NCBI GenBank assembly: GCA_913057885.1
Contig: CAJXOI010000043.1
Location: forward strand, 1 to 6,911
Source of the DNA: an uncultured Micavibrio sp.
GTDB lineage: Bacteria > Pseudomonadota > Alphaproteobacteria > Micavibrionales > UBA1664
Reading direction: 5' to 3'
DNA: 6,911 bases
The notes beneath the pieces are model-generated. The model did not search any database. It was given only the letters and a program-made list of their open reading frames with translations, and was not told the origin of the DNA. The translations under genes were made by a program, and so were the position numbers. Below are positions 1 to 5,607 of this stretch, piece after piece (position 1 is the first letter of the stretch; each line of letters starts with the position of its first letter).

Positions 1-433
1 TCCCGCCGATATTGCAGTTTGTGCAGCCGCCGTATCCGACTATGGCGTAGTTGCGAAACCGCAAAAACATAAAAAATCGCAAGGCGATCTGCACTTAGAC
101 CTTACTGACAATCCCGACATATTGCATGCGATTGCGACACATAAAAATCGCCCAGATGTCGTGATTGGTTTTGCCGCCGAAACGGAAAACCTTGTTAAAA
201 ATGCGAAAGAAAAACTTTTAAAAAAACAGTGTGACGCTATCGTGGCCAATCTTGTCGGACAAACAGATAACCCGGTTTTTGGAACCGACCATACCTCTAT
301 TCATTGGGTTACAAAATCAGGGGACGAGCCTTACAAAAACATTTCAAAATCTGATGTCGCGGATATAGTAGTCAGCAAGATTGTCGACTATTTCATAATG
401 ACGATGACGAATAAGGAGGAGAGTGCCGCATGA
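1..433 (+). CDS. coaBC: CoaBC, 3' end (phosphopantothenate-cysteine ligase domain), partial
   Basis: This is the C-terminal part of the bifunctional coenzyme A enzyme, cytosolic, whose CoaB domain joins 4'-phosphopantothenate to cysteine using CTP and whose CoaC domain (not in the window) decarboxylates the product. The frame is open from base 2 and gives 143 residues to the TGA at 431-433. Recognisable CoaB motifs, numbered from the first full codon: AAAVSDY at 8-14, the lysine-rich KHKK segment at 22-25, NPDI at 37-40, GFAAET at 56-61 and the DAIVANLV stretch at 78-85. In the family the AAVxDY region and the lysine loop line the nucleotide and substrate site. The end of the domain looks complete. 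The stop overlaps the dut start by ATGA, so the two are probably one transcription unit, as is common in alphaproteobacteria. The identification is firm; only the 5' part is missing. Confidence 0.95.
   Translation, partial: PADIAVCAAAVSDYGVVAKPQKHKKSQGDLHLDLTDNPDILHAIATHKNRPDVVIGFAAETENLVKNAKEKLLKKQCDAIVANLVGQTDNPVFGTDHTSIHWVTKSGDEPYKNISKSDVADIVVSKIVDYFIMTMTNKEESAA
413..420 (+). promoter_or_regulatory. Ribosome binding site of dut
   Basis: AAGGAGGA lies inside the end of coaBC, 9 bases before the dut ATG at 430. It is a near-perfect anti-16S match and supports this start. It implies that dut has its own strong initiation besides coupling to the coaBC stop. Confidence 0.8.
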
Positions 434-879
434 CACAAACCAAAGTTGCAATGAAGGTTTTAGACCACGCAGTGGGCATGAAATTACCGACATACGAAAC
501 AGAACAATCCGCAGGTATGGATTTAACCGCAGCATTGGAAGAGGCATTTGACCTTGATCCCGGCATGCGAACGTTAGTTCCTACAGGTTTGTCCATCGCA
601 TTGCCAAAAGGTTATGAAGCACAGATTCGTCCGCGTTCAGGACTGGCCTATAAAAACGGTGTAACCGTTTTAAACTCACCCGGGACAATAGACGCAGATT
701 ATCGTGGCGAAATAAAAGTTTTATTGGCCAATCTGGGGCAAGAGACATTTACGGTAGAGCGCGGCATGCGGATCGCCCAAATGGTGATTGCAAAACACGA
801 ACATATTGCATGGGAGCAAGTTGCTGACCTAGAAGAAACCGCCCGTGGCACGGGTGGGTTTGGATCAACAGGGGTGTAA
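430..879 (+). CDS. dut: Deoxyuridine 5'-triphosphate nucleotidohydrolase (dUTPase)
   Basis: Hydrolyses dUTP to dUMP and pyrophosphate, keeping uracil out of DNA and feeding dTMP synthesis; the family is a cytosolic homotrimer. The 149-residue length is normal for the trimeric class. All five family motifs are visible in order: AGMDLTAA (28-35), [11 protein letters not shown] (67-77), [10 protein letters not shown] (85-94, with the catalytic-water Asp expected at D88), RIAQMVIAK (114-122) and the glycine-rich C-terminal arm [10 protein letters not shown] (139-148), which closes over the active site of the neighbouring subunit. The ATG overlaps the coaBC stop and has a strong ribosome site. The stop codon is itself the first part of the downstream palindromic terminator. 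Nothing in the protein is missing or odd. Confidence 0.97.
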   Translation: MTQTKVAMKVLDHAVGMKLPTYETEQSAGMDLTAALEEAFDLDPGMRTLVPTGLSIALPKGYEAQIRPRSGLAYKNGVTVLNSPGTIDADYRGEIKVLLANLGQETFTVERGMRIAQMVIAKHEHIAWEQVADLEETARGTGGFGSTGV

Positions 880-916
880 ATAAAAACATCCCCTTTAAAG
901 GGGATGTTTTTATTTA
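877..916. terminator. Bidirectional intrinsic terminator between dut and the convergent 79-aa gene
   Basis: A 40-base perfect palindrome centred at 896/897. The GC core is CATCCCC paired with GGGGATG around a short TTTAAA centre, flanked by A-runs on the left and T-runs on the right, so it gives a hairpin plus U-tract on either strand. It begins at the TAA of dut (877-879) and lies 14 bases past the stop of the convergent minus-strand gene, so it can serve both. Confidence 0.92.
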
Positions 917-930
917 GGGAACTTAAAAAA

Positions 931-1170
931 TTAATGCATAGTATCGTCAGAAGTCACTTCTATACGGTTAAACTCTAAAAAACCATTCCGAGCCAAATTA
1001 TCTAGATATCCAAGCTTTTCAGACAAAGCTTCATATTCTTTGATATTCTTGCGTTTGATATCAGCAGGCGTGCCAATCATCTTGACCACCAAAATATTTT
1101 CTCGTTGCCCATTAACGCTTAAACCTTCTTTTAAAAAGTTTGCGGATATATTGTTATCATTTAAAAACAT
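931..1170 (-). CDS. Hypothetical protein, 79 aa
   Basis: I do not recognise this protein. It is 79 residues, hydrophilic, with no signal peptide, membrane segment or cysteine. The middle (about residues 35-60) is charged and looks helical, with a KxKNIKEYEALSEKLGYLDNL-type stretch; the N-terminal third contains a short hydrophobic strand, ENILVVKMIG (24-33). A good ribosome site precedes the ATG, and the gene ends in front of a shared terminator, both of which argue that it is real. It lies downstream of the rhodanese on the same strand with a gap of 113 bases, so it may be the last gene of the uup unit or have its own promoter. Function unknown. Confidence 0.7.
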   Translation of the reverse strand: MFLNDNNISANFLKEGLSVNGQRENILVVKMIGTPADIKRKNIKEYEALSEKLGYLDNLARNGFLEFNRIEVTSDDTMH

Positions 1171-1176
1171 GACATT

Positions 1177-1183
1177 CTCCTTT
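1177..1183 (-). promoter_or_regulatory. Ribosome binding site of the 79-aa gene
   Basis: Read on the minus strand, AAAGGAG sits 6 bases before the ATG at 1170. It supports this start. The bases just upstream (1181-1187, TTTCGTC on the plus strand) have a 7-base inverted partner at 1206-1212, which could fold next to the site. Confidence 0.75.
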
Positions 1184-1248
1184 CGTCAGTGATTTTAATT
1201 CTGCCGACGAAATTGGGATTTTTGTGGGCCTGATTGGAACCTTTTCGG

Positions 1249-1285
1249 GATAATTTTACGACACAAATATGGCCGTAAAATTATC
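1249..1285. repeat. Inverted repeat over the rhodanese stop codon
   Basis: Perfect 12-base arms, GATAATTTTACG (1249-1260) and CGTAAAATTATC (1274-1285), with a 13-base spacer. On the minus strand the hairpin begins inside the TGA stop of the rhodanese. The arms are AT-rich and no T-run follows on either strand, so it is not a classical terminator. It could instead protect the 3' end of the mRNA, or be a weak terminator or protein site. Confidence 0.6.
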
Positions 1286-1604
1286 AAACAAGTGGCAAAC
1301 CCTCTCCAGACCAGGCTTTAATCCCTCCTGCTAAATTCAGAACCTTATGCCCAGTATCGGGGATTGCAGTAACGTATTCACAAACACGTTGTGATCTACC
1401 GCCAACCCCGCATTGAAAAATCAGAGTTTGGGTCATAGGAAATGATAAATGATGAAAAACACCGTCAATCACACTCATGGGAATGGACATGGCATAAGGG
1501 ATATGACTTGCGGTAAATTCATCTGGTTCCCGCACATCAATCAAGATGGCCTCCCCTGCTTCTATCATTTTTAATGCATCTTTTGGGTCTATTTGATCAA
1601 CCAT
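1284..1604 (-). CDS. Single-domain rhodanese-like sulfurtransferase
   Basis: A 106-residue stand-alone rhodanese domain, cytosolic, of the kind that passes a sulfane sulfur via a persulfide on an active-site cysteine; the true donor and acceptor are unknown. Visible features: the LIDVREPDEF segment with downstream H34 (21-34), the active-site loop CGVGGRS with catalytic C65 and the usual Arg-Ser end, and the closing NLAGGIKAWSGEGLP motif (90-104). The start chosen is the ATG at 1604, which gives the normal domain length. An in-frame ATG at 1676 would add 24 basic residues that overlap the uup coding region and do not belong to the domain. The chosen start overlaps the end of uup by 8 bases, so translation is probably coupled. 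The domain is complete with its catalytic Cys. Confidence 0.92.
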   Translation of the reverse strand: MVDQIDPKDALKMIEAGEAILIDVREPDEFTASHIPYAMSIPMSVIDGVFHHLSFPMTQTLIFQCGVGGRSQRVCEYVTAIPDTGHKVLNLAGGIKAWSGEGLPLV

Positions 1605-3426
1605 TGGCTTCCACTCTTTCTTCGATTTCCAAATATTGAATTTCCTTATCGTCTTTGTCACGTTTTTTTCTCTCAAGCTTTTCGGCGGCCTTATTAAATG
1701 CCTTTGGATCAGTTTGATAAAAATTTGGATCGGCCAATTGTTTCGTTAATTCCGCAATTTCCACATCCAACTTTTCGATTTCTTTGGGTAAATTTTCCAA
1801 GGCGTATTTGTCCTTATAAGTCAATTTTGTGGGCTTTGCCGTTTTTTCTTTTACCTGTACAGGTTTTTCTTCTTTTTTGGGTATGGGTTTTGCTTCAACT
1901 TTTTTTTGTTTGTTTCGAAATTCCAAATAATCGGAGTATCCACCAATGATATGCTCAACTTCGCCCTGCCCTTCAAAGGCTAAAATTTGTGTCACCGTCT
2001 GATCCAAAAAATCACGATCGTGCGATACAATAAATAATGTTCCGTCATAATTACAGATAATGTCTTCCAACATTTCCATCGTTTCCATGTCCAGATCATT
2101 GGTTGGCTCATCCAAAACTAATATATTTCCGGGATTAGCCAAAATTTTCGCCAACATTAGGCGGTTTTTTTGACCACCGGATAAGGTCATCACCTTGTCA
2201 TCAGCCCGCCCGGGATCGAATAGAAATTGTTTAAGATATCCTCGCACATGGCGCATTTTACCCATGACTTCGATATGATCGCCGCCATCAGGTAATAAAT
2301 TGCGAATGAGGGATTTGTCCGGGTCTAAGTCCCCGCGTTTTTGGTCGAAATATCCTACTTCTAAATTTTTGGCCAATTTGACCGTGCCTTTATCCGGGTC
2401 TTCATATCCCAACATCAATTTCAAAAACGTGGTTTTCCCTGTACCGTTTTTGCCCAACAACCCAATACGATCGCCACGCATCACACGAAAATTAAAATGA
2501 TCCAGAATGATTTTGTCATCAAATGATTTGCAAACCTGTTTGAATTCGCACACGACCTTGGATGAAATCTCGCTGCTCAGTTTTGGTAATTCAATTTTTC
2601 GCGTTACACGGCGAAAGGATGATTGATCTTTTTTTAATTGCTCACGTAATTCGCGCACACGCGCAAGGCGGGCCACATTACGTTTGACCCGCGCCTTGAC
2701 ACCACGATTGGCCCATTCGCTTTCCTGTTCAACGAATTTCGCGCGGTTATGCAGCTCGCGCCGCTCATGTTCCAGCAATTCATTTGACCATTCCTCAAAA
2801 TGGGCAAAGCCCCTGGGGGATACTCTGATCTTACCGCGATCCAACCAAAACACACGGTTGGACACATTTTCCAAAAACTTTTTATCATGAGACACAATCA
2901 GTAAGGCCCCTCGCCAGCTTTTTAAAAAGTCTTCCAACCATTCAATCACATCCAGATCCAAATGGTTTGTCGGCTCGTCCAATAATAAAATTTCAGGTTC
3001 ATGTACCAAAGCTCGAGCCAAGGCCGCACGACGCAATTGCCCCCCCGATAGCACGGTCATTTGTGAGGTTTTATCGAGACTTAATGGTTCACACACCATA
3101 TCAACACGATATTCATAAAGTGTTTTTTCGTCTTCACTTTCTGCCTCGATCCCATCAAACACGTAATCAAAAACAGTTTGATCCGCCTTTGGAACAACAT
3201 CTTGTTCCAAATATCCTATTTTAACACCCGCCAATTGCCATCTTTCACCCGTGTCCACCTTGATTTTACCTGTAATGATATTCATCAGGGTTGATTTACC
3301 TGCACCGTTACGGCCGACCAAGGAAATACGCTCTCCATCTTTGATATGAAAGGTCATATCCTCGAAAACGGGTTTTCCGTTAAAGGCGATAGACGCGTCT
3401 TGAACTGATAATAACAAATCCGACAT
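1597..3426 (-). CDS. uup: ABC-F family ATPase, Uup type
   Basis: A soluble tandem ATPase without membrane segments; ABC-F proteins act on the ribosome, and Uup in E. coli is tied to ribosome function and to transposon excision. At 609 residues it is close to the usual Uup length. Domain 1: Walker A GRNGAGKST (38-46), signature LSGGQ (126-130), Walker B ILLLDEP (146-152), H-loop H180. The charged inter-domain linker, about 205-290, contains the ANRGVKARVKRN segment typical of Uup and is expected to reach towards the ribosome. Domain 2: Walker A GKNGTGKTT (325-333), signature LSGGQ (415-419), Walker B LVLDEPTND (436-444), H-loop H469. A Lys/Pro-rich stretch (about 508-536) leads to a C-terminal coiled coil (about 541-605), the Uup hallmark. 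The ATG has only a weak AAGG ribosome site. It overlaps the rhodanese by 8 bases. Confidence 0.93.
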   Translation of the reverse strand: MSDLLLSVQDASIAFNGKPVFEDMTFHIKDGERISLVGRNGAGKSTLMNIITGKIKVDTGERWQLAGVKIGYLEQDVVPKADQTVFDYVFDGIEAESEDEKTLYEYRVDMVCEPLSLDKTSQMTVLSGGQLRRAALARALVHEPEILLLDEPTNHLDLDVIEWLEDFLKSWRGALLIVSHDKKFLENVSNRVFWLDRGKIRVSPRGFAHFEEWSNELLEHERRELHNRAKFVEQESEWANRGVKARVKRNVARLARVRELREQLKKDQSSFRRVTRKIELPKLSSEISSKVVCEFKQVCKSFDDKIILDHFNFRVMRGDRIGLLGKNGTGKTTFLKLMLGYEDPDKGTVKLAKNLEVGYFDQKRGDLDPDKSLIRNLLPDGGDHIEVMGKMRHVRGYLKQFLFDPGRADDKVMTLSGGQKNRLMLAKILANPGNILVLDEPTNDLDMETMEMLEDIICNYDGTLFIVSHDRDFLDQTVTQILAFEGQGEVEHIIGGYSDYLEFRNKQKKVEAKPIPKKEEKPVQVKEKTAKPTKLTYKDKYALENLPKEIEKLDVEIAELTKQLADPNFYQTDPKAFNKAAEKLERKKRDKDDKEIQYLEIEERVEANG

Positions 3427-3436
3427 TATGGCCTTG

Positions 3437-3442
3437 CTTATA
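3437..3442 (-). promoter_or_regulatory. Possible -10 element (TATAAG) for uup
   Basis: TATAAG on the minus strand lies between the terminator T-run and the uup ATG. A -35 at normal spacing would fall in the terminator loop and right arm, where I see only a poor match. If it is used, transcripts would start only a few bases before the uup ATG. Weak evidence. Confidence 0.25.
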
Positions 3443-3446
3443 AAAG

Positions 3447-3477
3447 AAAAAACCCCTCTAGACCAGAGGGGTTTTTT
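3447..3477 (-). terminator. Intrinsic terminator after the lipoprotein pair
   Basis: Perfect 13-base arms, with GC core CCCCTCT / AGAGGGG, a 5-base loop (3460-3464) and six T residues on the minus strand. It follows the lipoprotein stop at 3499 by 21 bases and ends 20 bases before the uup ATG. The matching A-run means it could also work on the plus strand, where no gene ends nearby. Confidence 0.92.
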
Positions 3478-3498
3478 ATTATTATTGTTGTAAACGAA

Positions 3499-3684
3499 TT
3501 ACTTGCGGTAGCAAGCTTTATTCATTTGCTCTAGGCGACGCACACGCTCTTGACAAGCAGCCAATGATGAAGATGTTTCACCAGCTGTACGGCCATCATA
3601 GCCTGTTGAGTCGTGTGTAGCGGCACATGCTGAAAGACCAGCAAGACCAGCAACCAAAATTGACATTTGTGCAAATTTTTTCAT
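3499..3684 (-). CDS. Very small lipoprotein (paralog 2)
   Basis: A 61-residue secreted lipoprotein. Residues 1-19 are a type II signal peptide (MKKFAQ start, hydrophobic core), and the lipobox LSAC puts the lipid-modified cysteine at C20. The mature part is only about 42 residues. It shares Y-x-x-RTAG and the C-terminal end with the neighbour upstream: two cysteines 13 residues apart around a basic, helix-like stretch, ending MNK-x-CYRK. The pair of cysteines could form a disulfide in the periplasm. An ATG at 3690 would add two residues, but the AAGGAG site is only 1 base from it and 7 bases from the ATG at 3684. The neighbour has the same 7-base spacing and the same MKKFAQ start, so 3684 is preferred. 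Function unknown; envelope attachment or quality sensing are only guesses. Confidence 0.88.
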   Translation of the reverse strand: MKKFAQMSILVAGLAGLSACAATHDSTGYDGRTAGETSSSLAACQERVRRLEQMNKACYRK

Positions 3685-3691
3685 GTTCATA

Positions 3692-3697
3692 CTCCTT
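3692..3697 (-). promoter_or_regulatory. Ribosome binding site deciding the start of lipoprotein 2
   Basis: AAGGAG on the minus strand lies 7 bases before the ATG at 3684 but only 1 base before the ATG at 3690, so it selects the shorter reading. The lipoprotein upstream uses the same spacing. Confidence 0.8.
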
Positions 3698-3712
3698 GTG
3701 TTAAAAATTTAA

Positions 3713-3946
3713 TTATTTGCGGTAACAAGATTTGTTCATGGCTTTCAAGCGGCTTTCTCGCTCTAGGCACATGTTTAACGCTTCCATATCGCCGTTGTCT
3801 GTCGTCATAACTGGCTGTGACATTGAGCGCATATAAGGATCTCCAGCGGTTCTATCGCCATATGGCTCTGTAGGCTCAGTCGCAGCACATGCTGAGAGAC
3901 CGATAACACCAGCCATTAAGACAGCTGCTTGTGCGAATTTTTTCAT
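3713..3946 (-). CDS. Very small lipoprotein (paralog 1)
   Basis: A 77-residue lipoprotein and first gene of the pair. The signal peptide is residues 1-19 and the lipobox LSAC gives lipidated C20, the same position as in its neighbour. The mature part has Y-x-x-RTAG (about 29-35) and then a Met/Asp/Thr-rich insert of about 16 residues (38-54) absent from the neighbour. The shared C-terminal module follows: cysteine, 13 residues, cysteine, ending CYRK. The start is set by AAAAGGAG 7 bases upstream (3954-3961). The neighbour follows after 28 bases with no terminator between, so they are co-transcribed and end at the hairpin at 3447-3477. I do not recognise a named family; the identity between the two points to tandem duplication. 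Confidence 0.9.
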   Translation of the reverse strand: MKKFAQAAVLMAGVIGLSACAATEPTEPYGDRTAGDPYMRSMSQPVMTTDNGDMEALNMCLERESRLKAMNKSCYRK

Positions 3947-3953
3947 GTGTTAA

Positions 3954-3961
3954 CTCCTTTT
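3954..3961 (-). promoter_or_regulatory. Ribosome binding site of lipoprotein 1
   Basis: AAAAGGAG on the minus strand, 7 bases before the ATG at 3946. Confidence 0.8.
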
Positions 3962-3976
3962 CAAAAATTGCCTTAC

Positions 3977-4005
3977 TACAATGCCAAAATCCCAAGAAAG
4001 TTCAA
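3977..4005 (-). promoter_or_regulatory. Possible promoter of the lipoprotein pair
   Basis: Minus-strand TTGAAC (4005-4000) is a fair -35. At 17 bases follows ATTGTA (3982-3977), a weak -10. The flanking CCCTTGAAC also resembles the start of heat-shock-type promoters, but the -10 does not fit well. A rival -10, TATAAA, lies at 4016-4011 on the same strand. Confidence 0.3.
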
Positions 4006-4010
4006 GGGTT

Positions 4011-4092
4011 TTTATACTTTAGCCGCGAATTTGCATTTTTCGTTGCGCAAACACAACATGAAAAGCCATAGCCTCAGCAGTTAAAGTATAGT
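4011..4092. promoter_or_regulatory. Divergent regulatory region with mirrored motifs
   Basis: Between the lipoproteins and the amidotransferase-like pair, two outward-facing copies of TAAAGTATA form a 9-base inverted repeat (4013-4021 and 4082-4090). Each copy overlaps a -10-like hexamer facing its own gene: TATAAA on the minus strand (4016-4011) and TATAGT on the plus strand (4087-4092). An 8-base palindrome, TTGCGCAA, lies near the middle (4043-4050). No good -35 boxes are visible at 16-18 bases. The arrangement suggests paired divergent promoters with a possible shared operator; this is an inference from pattern alone. Confidence 0.4.
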
Positions 4093-4104
4093 ATCACGTC
4101 AGAC

Positions 4105-4830
4105 ATGATTATGATTTATGATGATGGGCATCATGCGAATGCTCATGTCCATATGGCAGTGAGCATGGTAACAGATACACCTGCTTCATTCTGCACGGCA
4201 TCAATGATTTTCGATGGATGCCTTGAAAATACAAAACTTCTTATCATGCCTGGTGGGGCAGATCTGTTTTATTGTGAAAAATTAAACGGCGATGGCAACC
4301 AACGCATTCGTGATTTCGTATCACAAGGCGGTTCTTATCTAGGAACCTGCGCAGGGGCTTATTACGGTTGCTCTTCACTTGATTGGAATAAGGGGGAAAT
4401 CGATGGGATTCGTGAACTCTCACTTTCTGATGCTCAGGCAATAGGCCCGGTTTATGACTGGGTTGAGAATAAGGAGAAAATTTATGAAGGATCGTGGATC
4501 AAGGCTGTTGAAATTGAAACATCGACAGGTGTTAAACTCTTAACACAATACAACGGTGGCCCTGTTTTTTCAGAAGGTGATTACGATATCATAGCCCGCT
4601 ATACAGACATTGAAGGCAAGCCACCTGCAATCATCGTGGGGAAATTCGGAGAAGGTCGGTATATTCTCTCTTCTCCACACATTGAAATTTTTGGACATTT
4701 AACTTATGATCGCTTATATAAAATTTATAATAAATCATATGAACGGGAGAAAAAGGAAATCGATAAGCTTTTGAGTTATCAGGACACTCAAAAAGAATTT
4801 TTTAAAAAAATTATCGATCAACTTTTATAA
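4105..4830 (+). CDS. BPL_N-type glutamine amidotransferase-like protein, catalytic residues present
   Basis: A 241-residue soluble protein with the class I glutamine-amidotransferase-like fold of the family named after the N-terminal region of eukaryotic biotin-protein ligase (BPL_N). Its bacterial role is not known and no biotin ligase domain is attached here. Visible signs: the MPGGAD strand-turn (48-53), the nucleophile elbow GTCAGAYYG with C82 (80-88), QAIGP (111-115), YNGGPVF (149-155) and a C-terminal SSPHIE with H192 and E194, matching the His-x-Glu of class I amidotransferases. A Lys/Glu/Tyr-rich helical tail (about 200-241) extends past the fold. The ATG at 4105 has no Shine-Dalgarno site; a TATAGT -10-like box 12 bases before it would give a leaderless or very short-leader mRNA. 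ATG 4111 is an alternative. It is followed after 9 bases by a paralog and then trmFO. What it amidates or hydrolyses cannot be told. Confidence 0.85.
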   Translation: MIMIYDDGHHANAHVHMAVSMVTDTPASFCTASMIFDGCLENTKLLIMPGGADLFYCEKLNGDGNQRIRDFVSQGGSYLGTCAGAYYGCSSLDWNKGEIDGIRELSLSDAQAIGPVYDWVENKEKIYEGSWIKAVEIETSTGVKLLTQYNGGPVFSEGDYDIIARYTDIEGKPPAIIVGKFGEGRYILSSPHIEIFGHLTYDRLYKIYNKSYEREKKEIDKLLSYQDTQKEFFKKIIDQLL

Positions 4831-4839
4831 AAATATTCG

Positions 4840-5607
4840 ATGGCTGATATCCTTCTTTATGACGATCCGCATACGCGTTTAAGGACCCCACACCTTTTAT
4901 CGGCACTCAAGCGTGACCTTAAAAAATCGGGTATTGTTTTTAATGCCTCGGACCGTACATCATTTACAAATGCCATCCAAGACAACCCCGCCGTAATCTT
5001 TATTGCAGAAAATATTGGTGCGAAATGCCACCATATGCGTGATATATCACCCGAGACCATACGTGCCATGAAGCAATATGTACAAAATGGCGGAACAATT
5101 GTTTTATTTGGTGGTGCTGCCCATTACGCCATGTCAGATATTACTTGGCATTGGGACAATGGAACAAAAATATATAAAGGTCCCAAGGAAACCTTTTCCT
5201 TTGTAAACGGCCAAATGATTGGTCCGCATCACCGCCACCCCATATCATTAAGTGATCCTGTAAAGTACAACGGGTGTTTTGAGGTTCCAATTCTTAGCCA
5301 TGCCAAAGACGGCACTATTTCATTGGAAAAATGTTGGCAAGGAAACTGTGGGAATTTTGTTGTTAACGAAGATCGTGTGCAACACGGGTTTGAAATATTG
5401 GCAACATATGCCCACGCACAAAAACGCCATGGAGTCGCTGCAATAAGCGTTCCTCTTGGCAAGCATGGTGGATCTTTTATCCTCTGTTCCGTGATGCCGC
5501 ACTATAACGCAAGGGGACACAGCCCTTTATGGGATAATATTTTAAGCCGCGTAGAACAAAAAATTTCTGGAAAAATGGCGCAACCGTCGTTAAAACGTCA
5601 TTTATGA
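4840..5607 (+). CDS. BPL_N-like paralog lacking the catalytic Cys (predicted inactive)
   Basis: A 255-residue soluble protein alignable by eye along its length with the gene just upstream. The Y-V-x-x-GGT strand before the elbow (80-86) matches, but where the neighbour has GTCAGAYYG this one has LFGGAAHYA (89-97), so the nucleophile Cys is replaced by G91. Further matches are QMIGP (125-129) against QAIGP, a W-x-G-N-C-G-N-F segment (166-173) against YNGGPVF, and SVMPHYN (217-223) against SSPHIE, which keeps His (H221) but replaces Glu with N223. Two of three triad positions are therefore lost while the fold is kept, as in a regulatory or binding partner. It is rich in His and has seven scattered Cys. 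The start ATG follows the neighbour's stop by 9 bases with no ribosome site, so reinitiation is likely. The stop overlaps trmFO by ATGA. Function unknown. Confidence 0.8.
   Translation: MADILLYDDPHTRLRTPHLLSALKRDLKKSGIVFNASDRTSFTNAIQDNPAVIFIAENIGAKCHHMRDISPETIRAMKQYVQNGGTIVLFGGAAHYAMSDITWHWDNGTKIYKGPKETFSFVNGQMIGPHHRHPISLSDPVKYNGCFEVPILSHAKDGTISLEKCWQGNCGNFVVNEDRVQHGFEILATYAHAQKRHGVAAISVPLGKHGGSFILCSVMPHYNARGHSPLWDNILSRVEQKISGKMAQPSLKRHL

Noticed and set aside
1605..1676. Upstream ATG at 1676 as start of the rhodanese
   Set aside because: It would add 24 basic residues lying entirely over the uup coiled-coil coding region and outside the rhodanese domain; ATG 1604 gives the normal domain length and overlaps the uup stop.
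1853..1864. 12-base palindrome ACCTGTACAGGT
   Set aside because: It lies in the Lys/Pro/Val-rich linker coding part of uup and has no terminator or operator context; likely chance of codon use.
1698..1949. Plus-strand reading opposite the uup C-terminal region
   Set aside because: Its Phe/Leu/Pro-rich, membrane-like appearance comes from the antisense of a Lys/Glu-rich coiled coil; no ribosome site and no domain.
2634..2897. Alternative-frame minus-strand reading inside uup
   Set aside because: It overlaps the Uup linker and Walker region in another frame and shows no recognisable protein features.
3685..3690. ATG at 3690 as start of lipoprotein 2
   Set aside because: The AAGGAG site is only 1 base away; ATG 3684 has the 7-base spacing and MKKFAQ start seen in the paralog.
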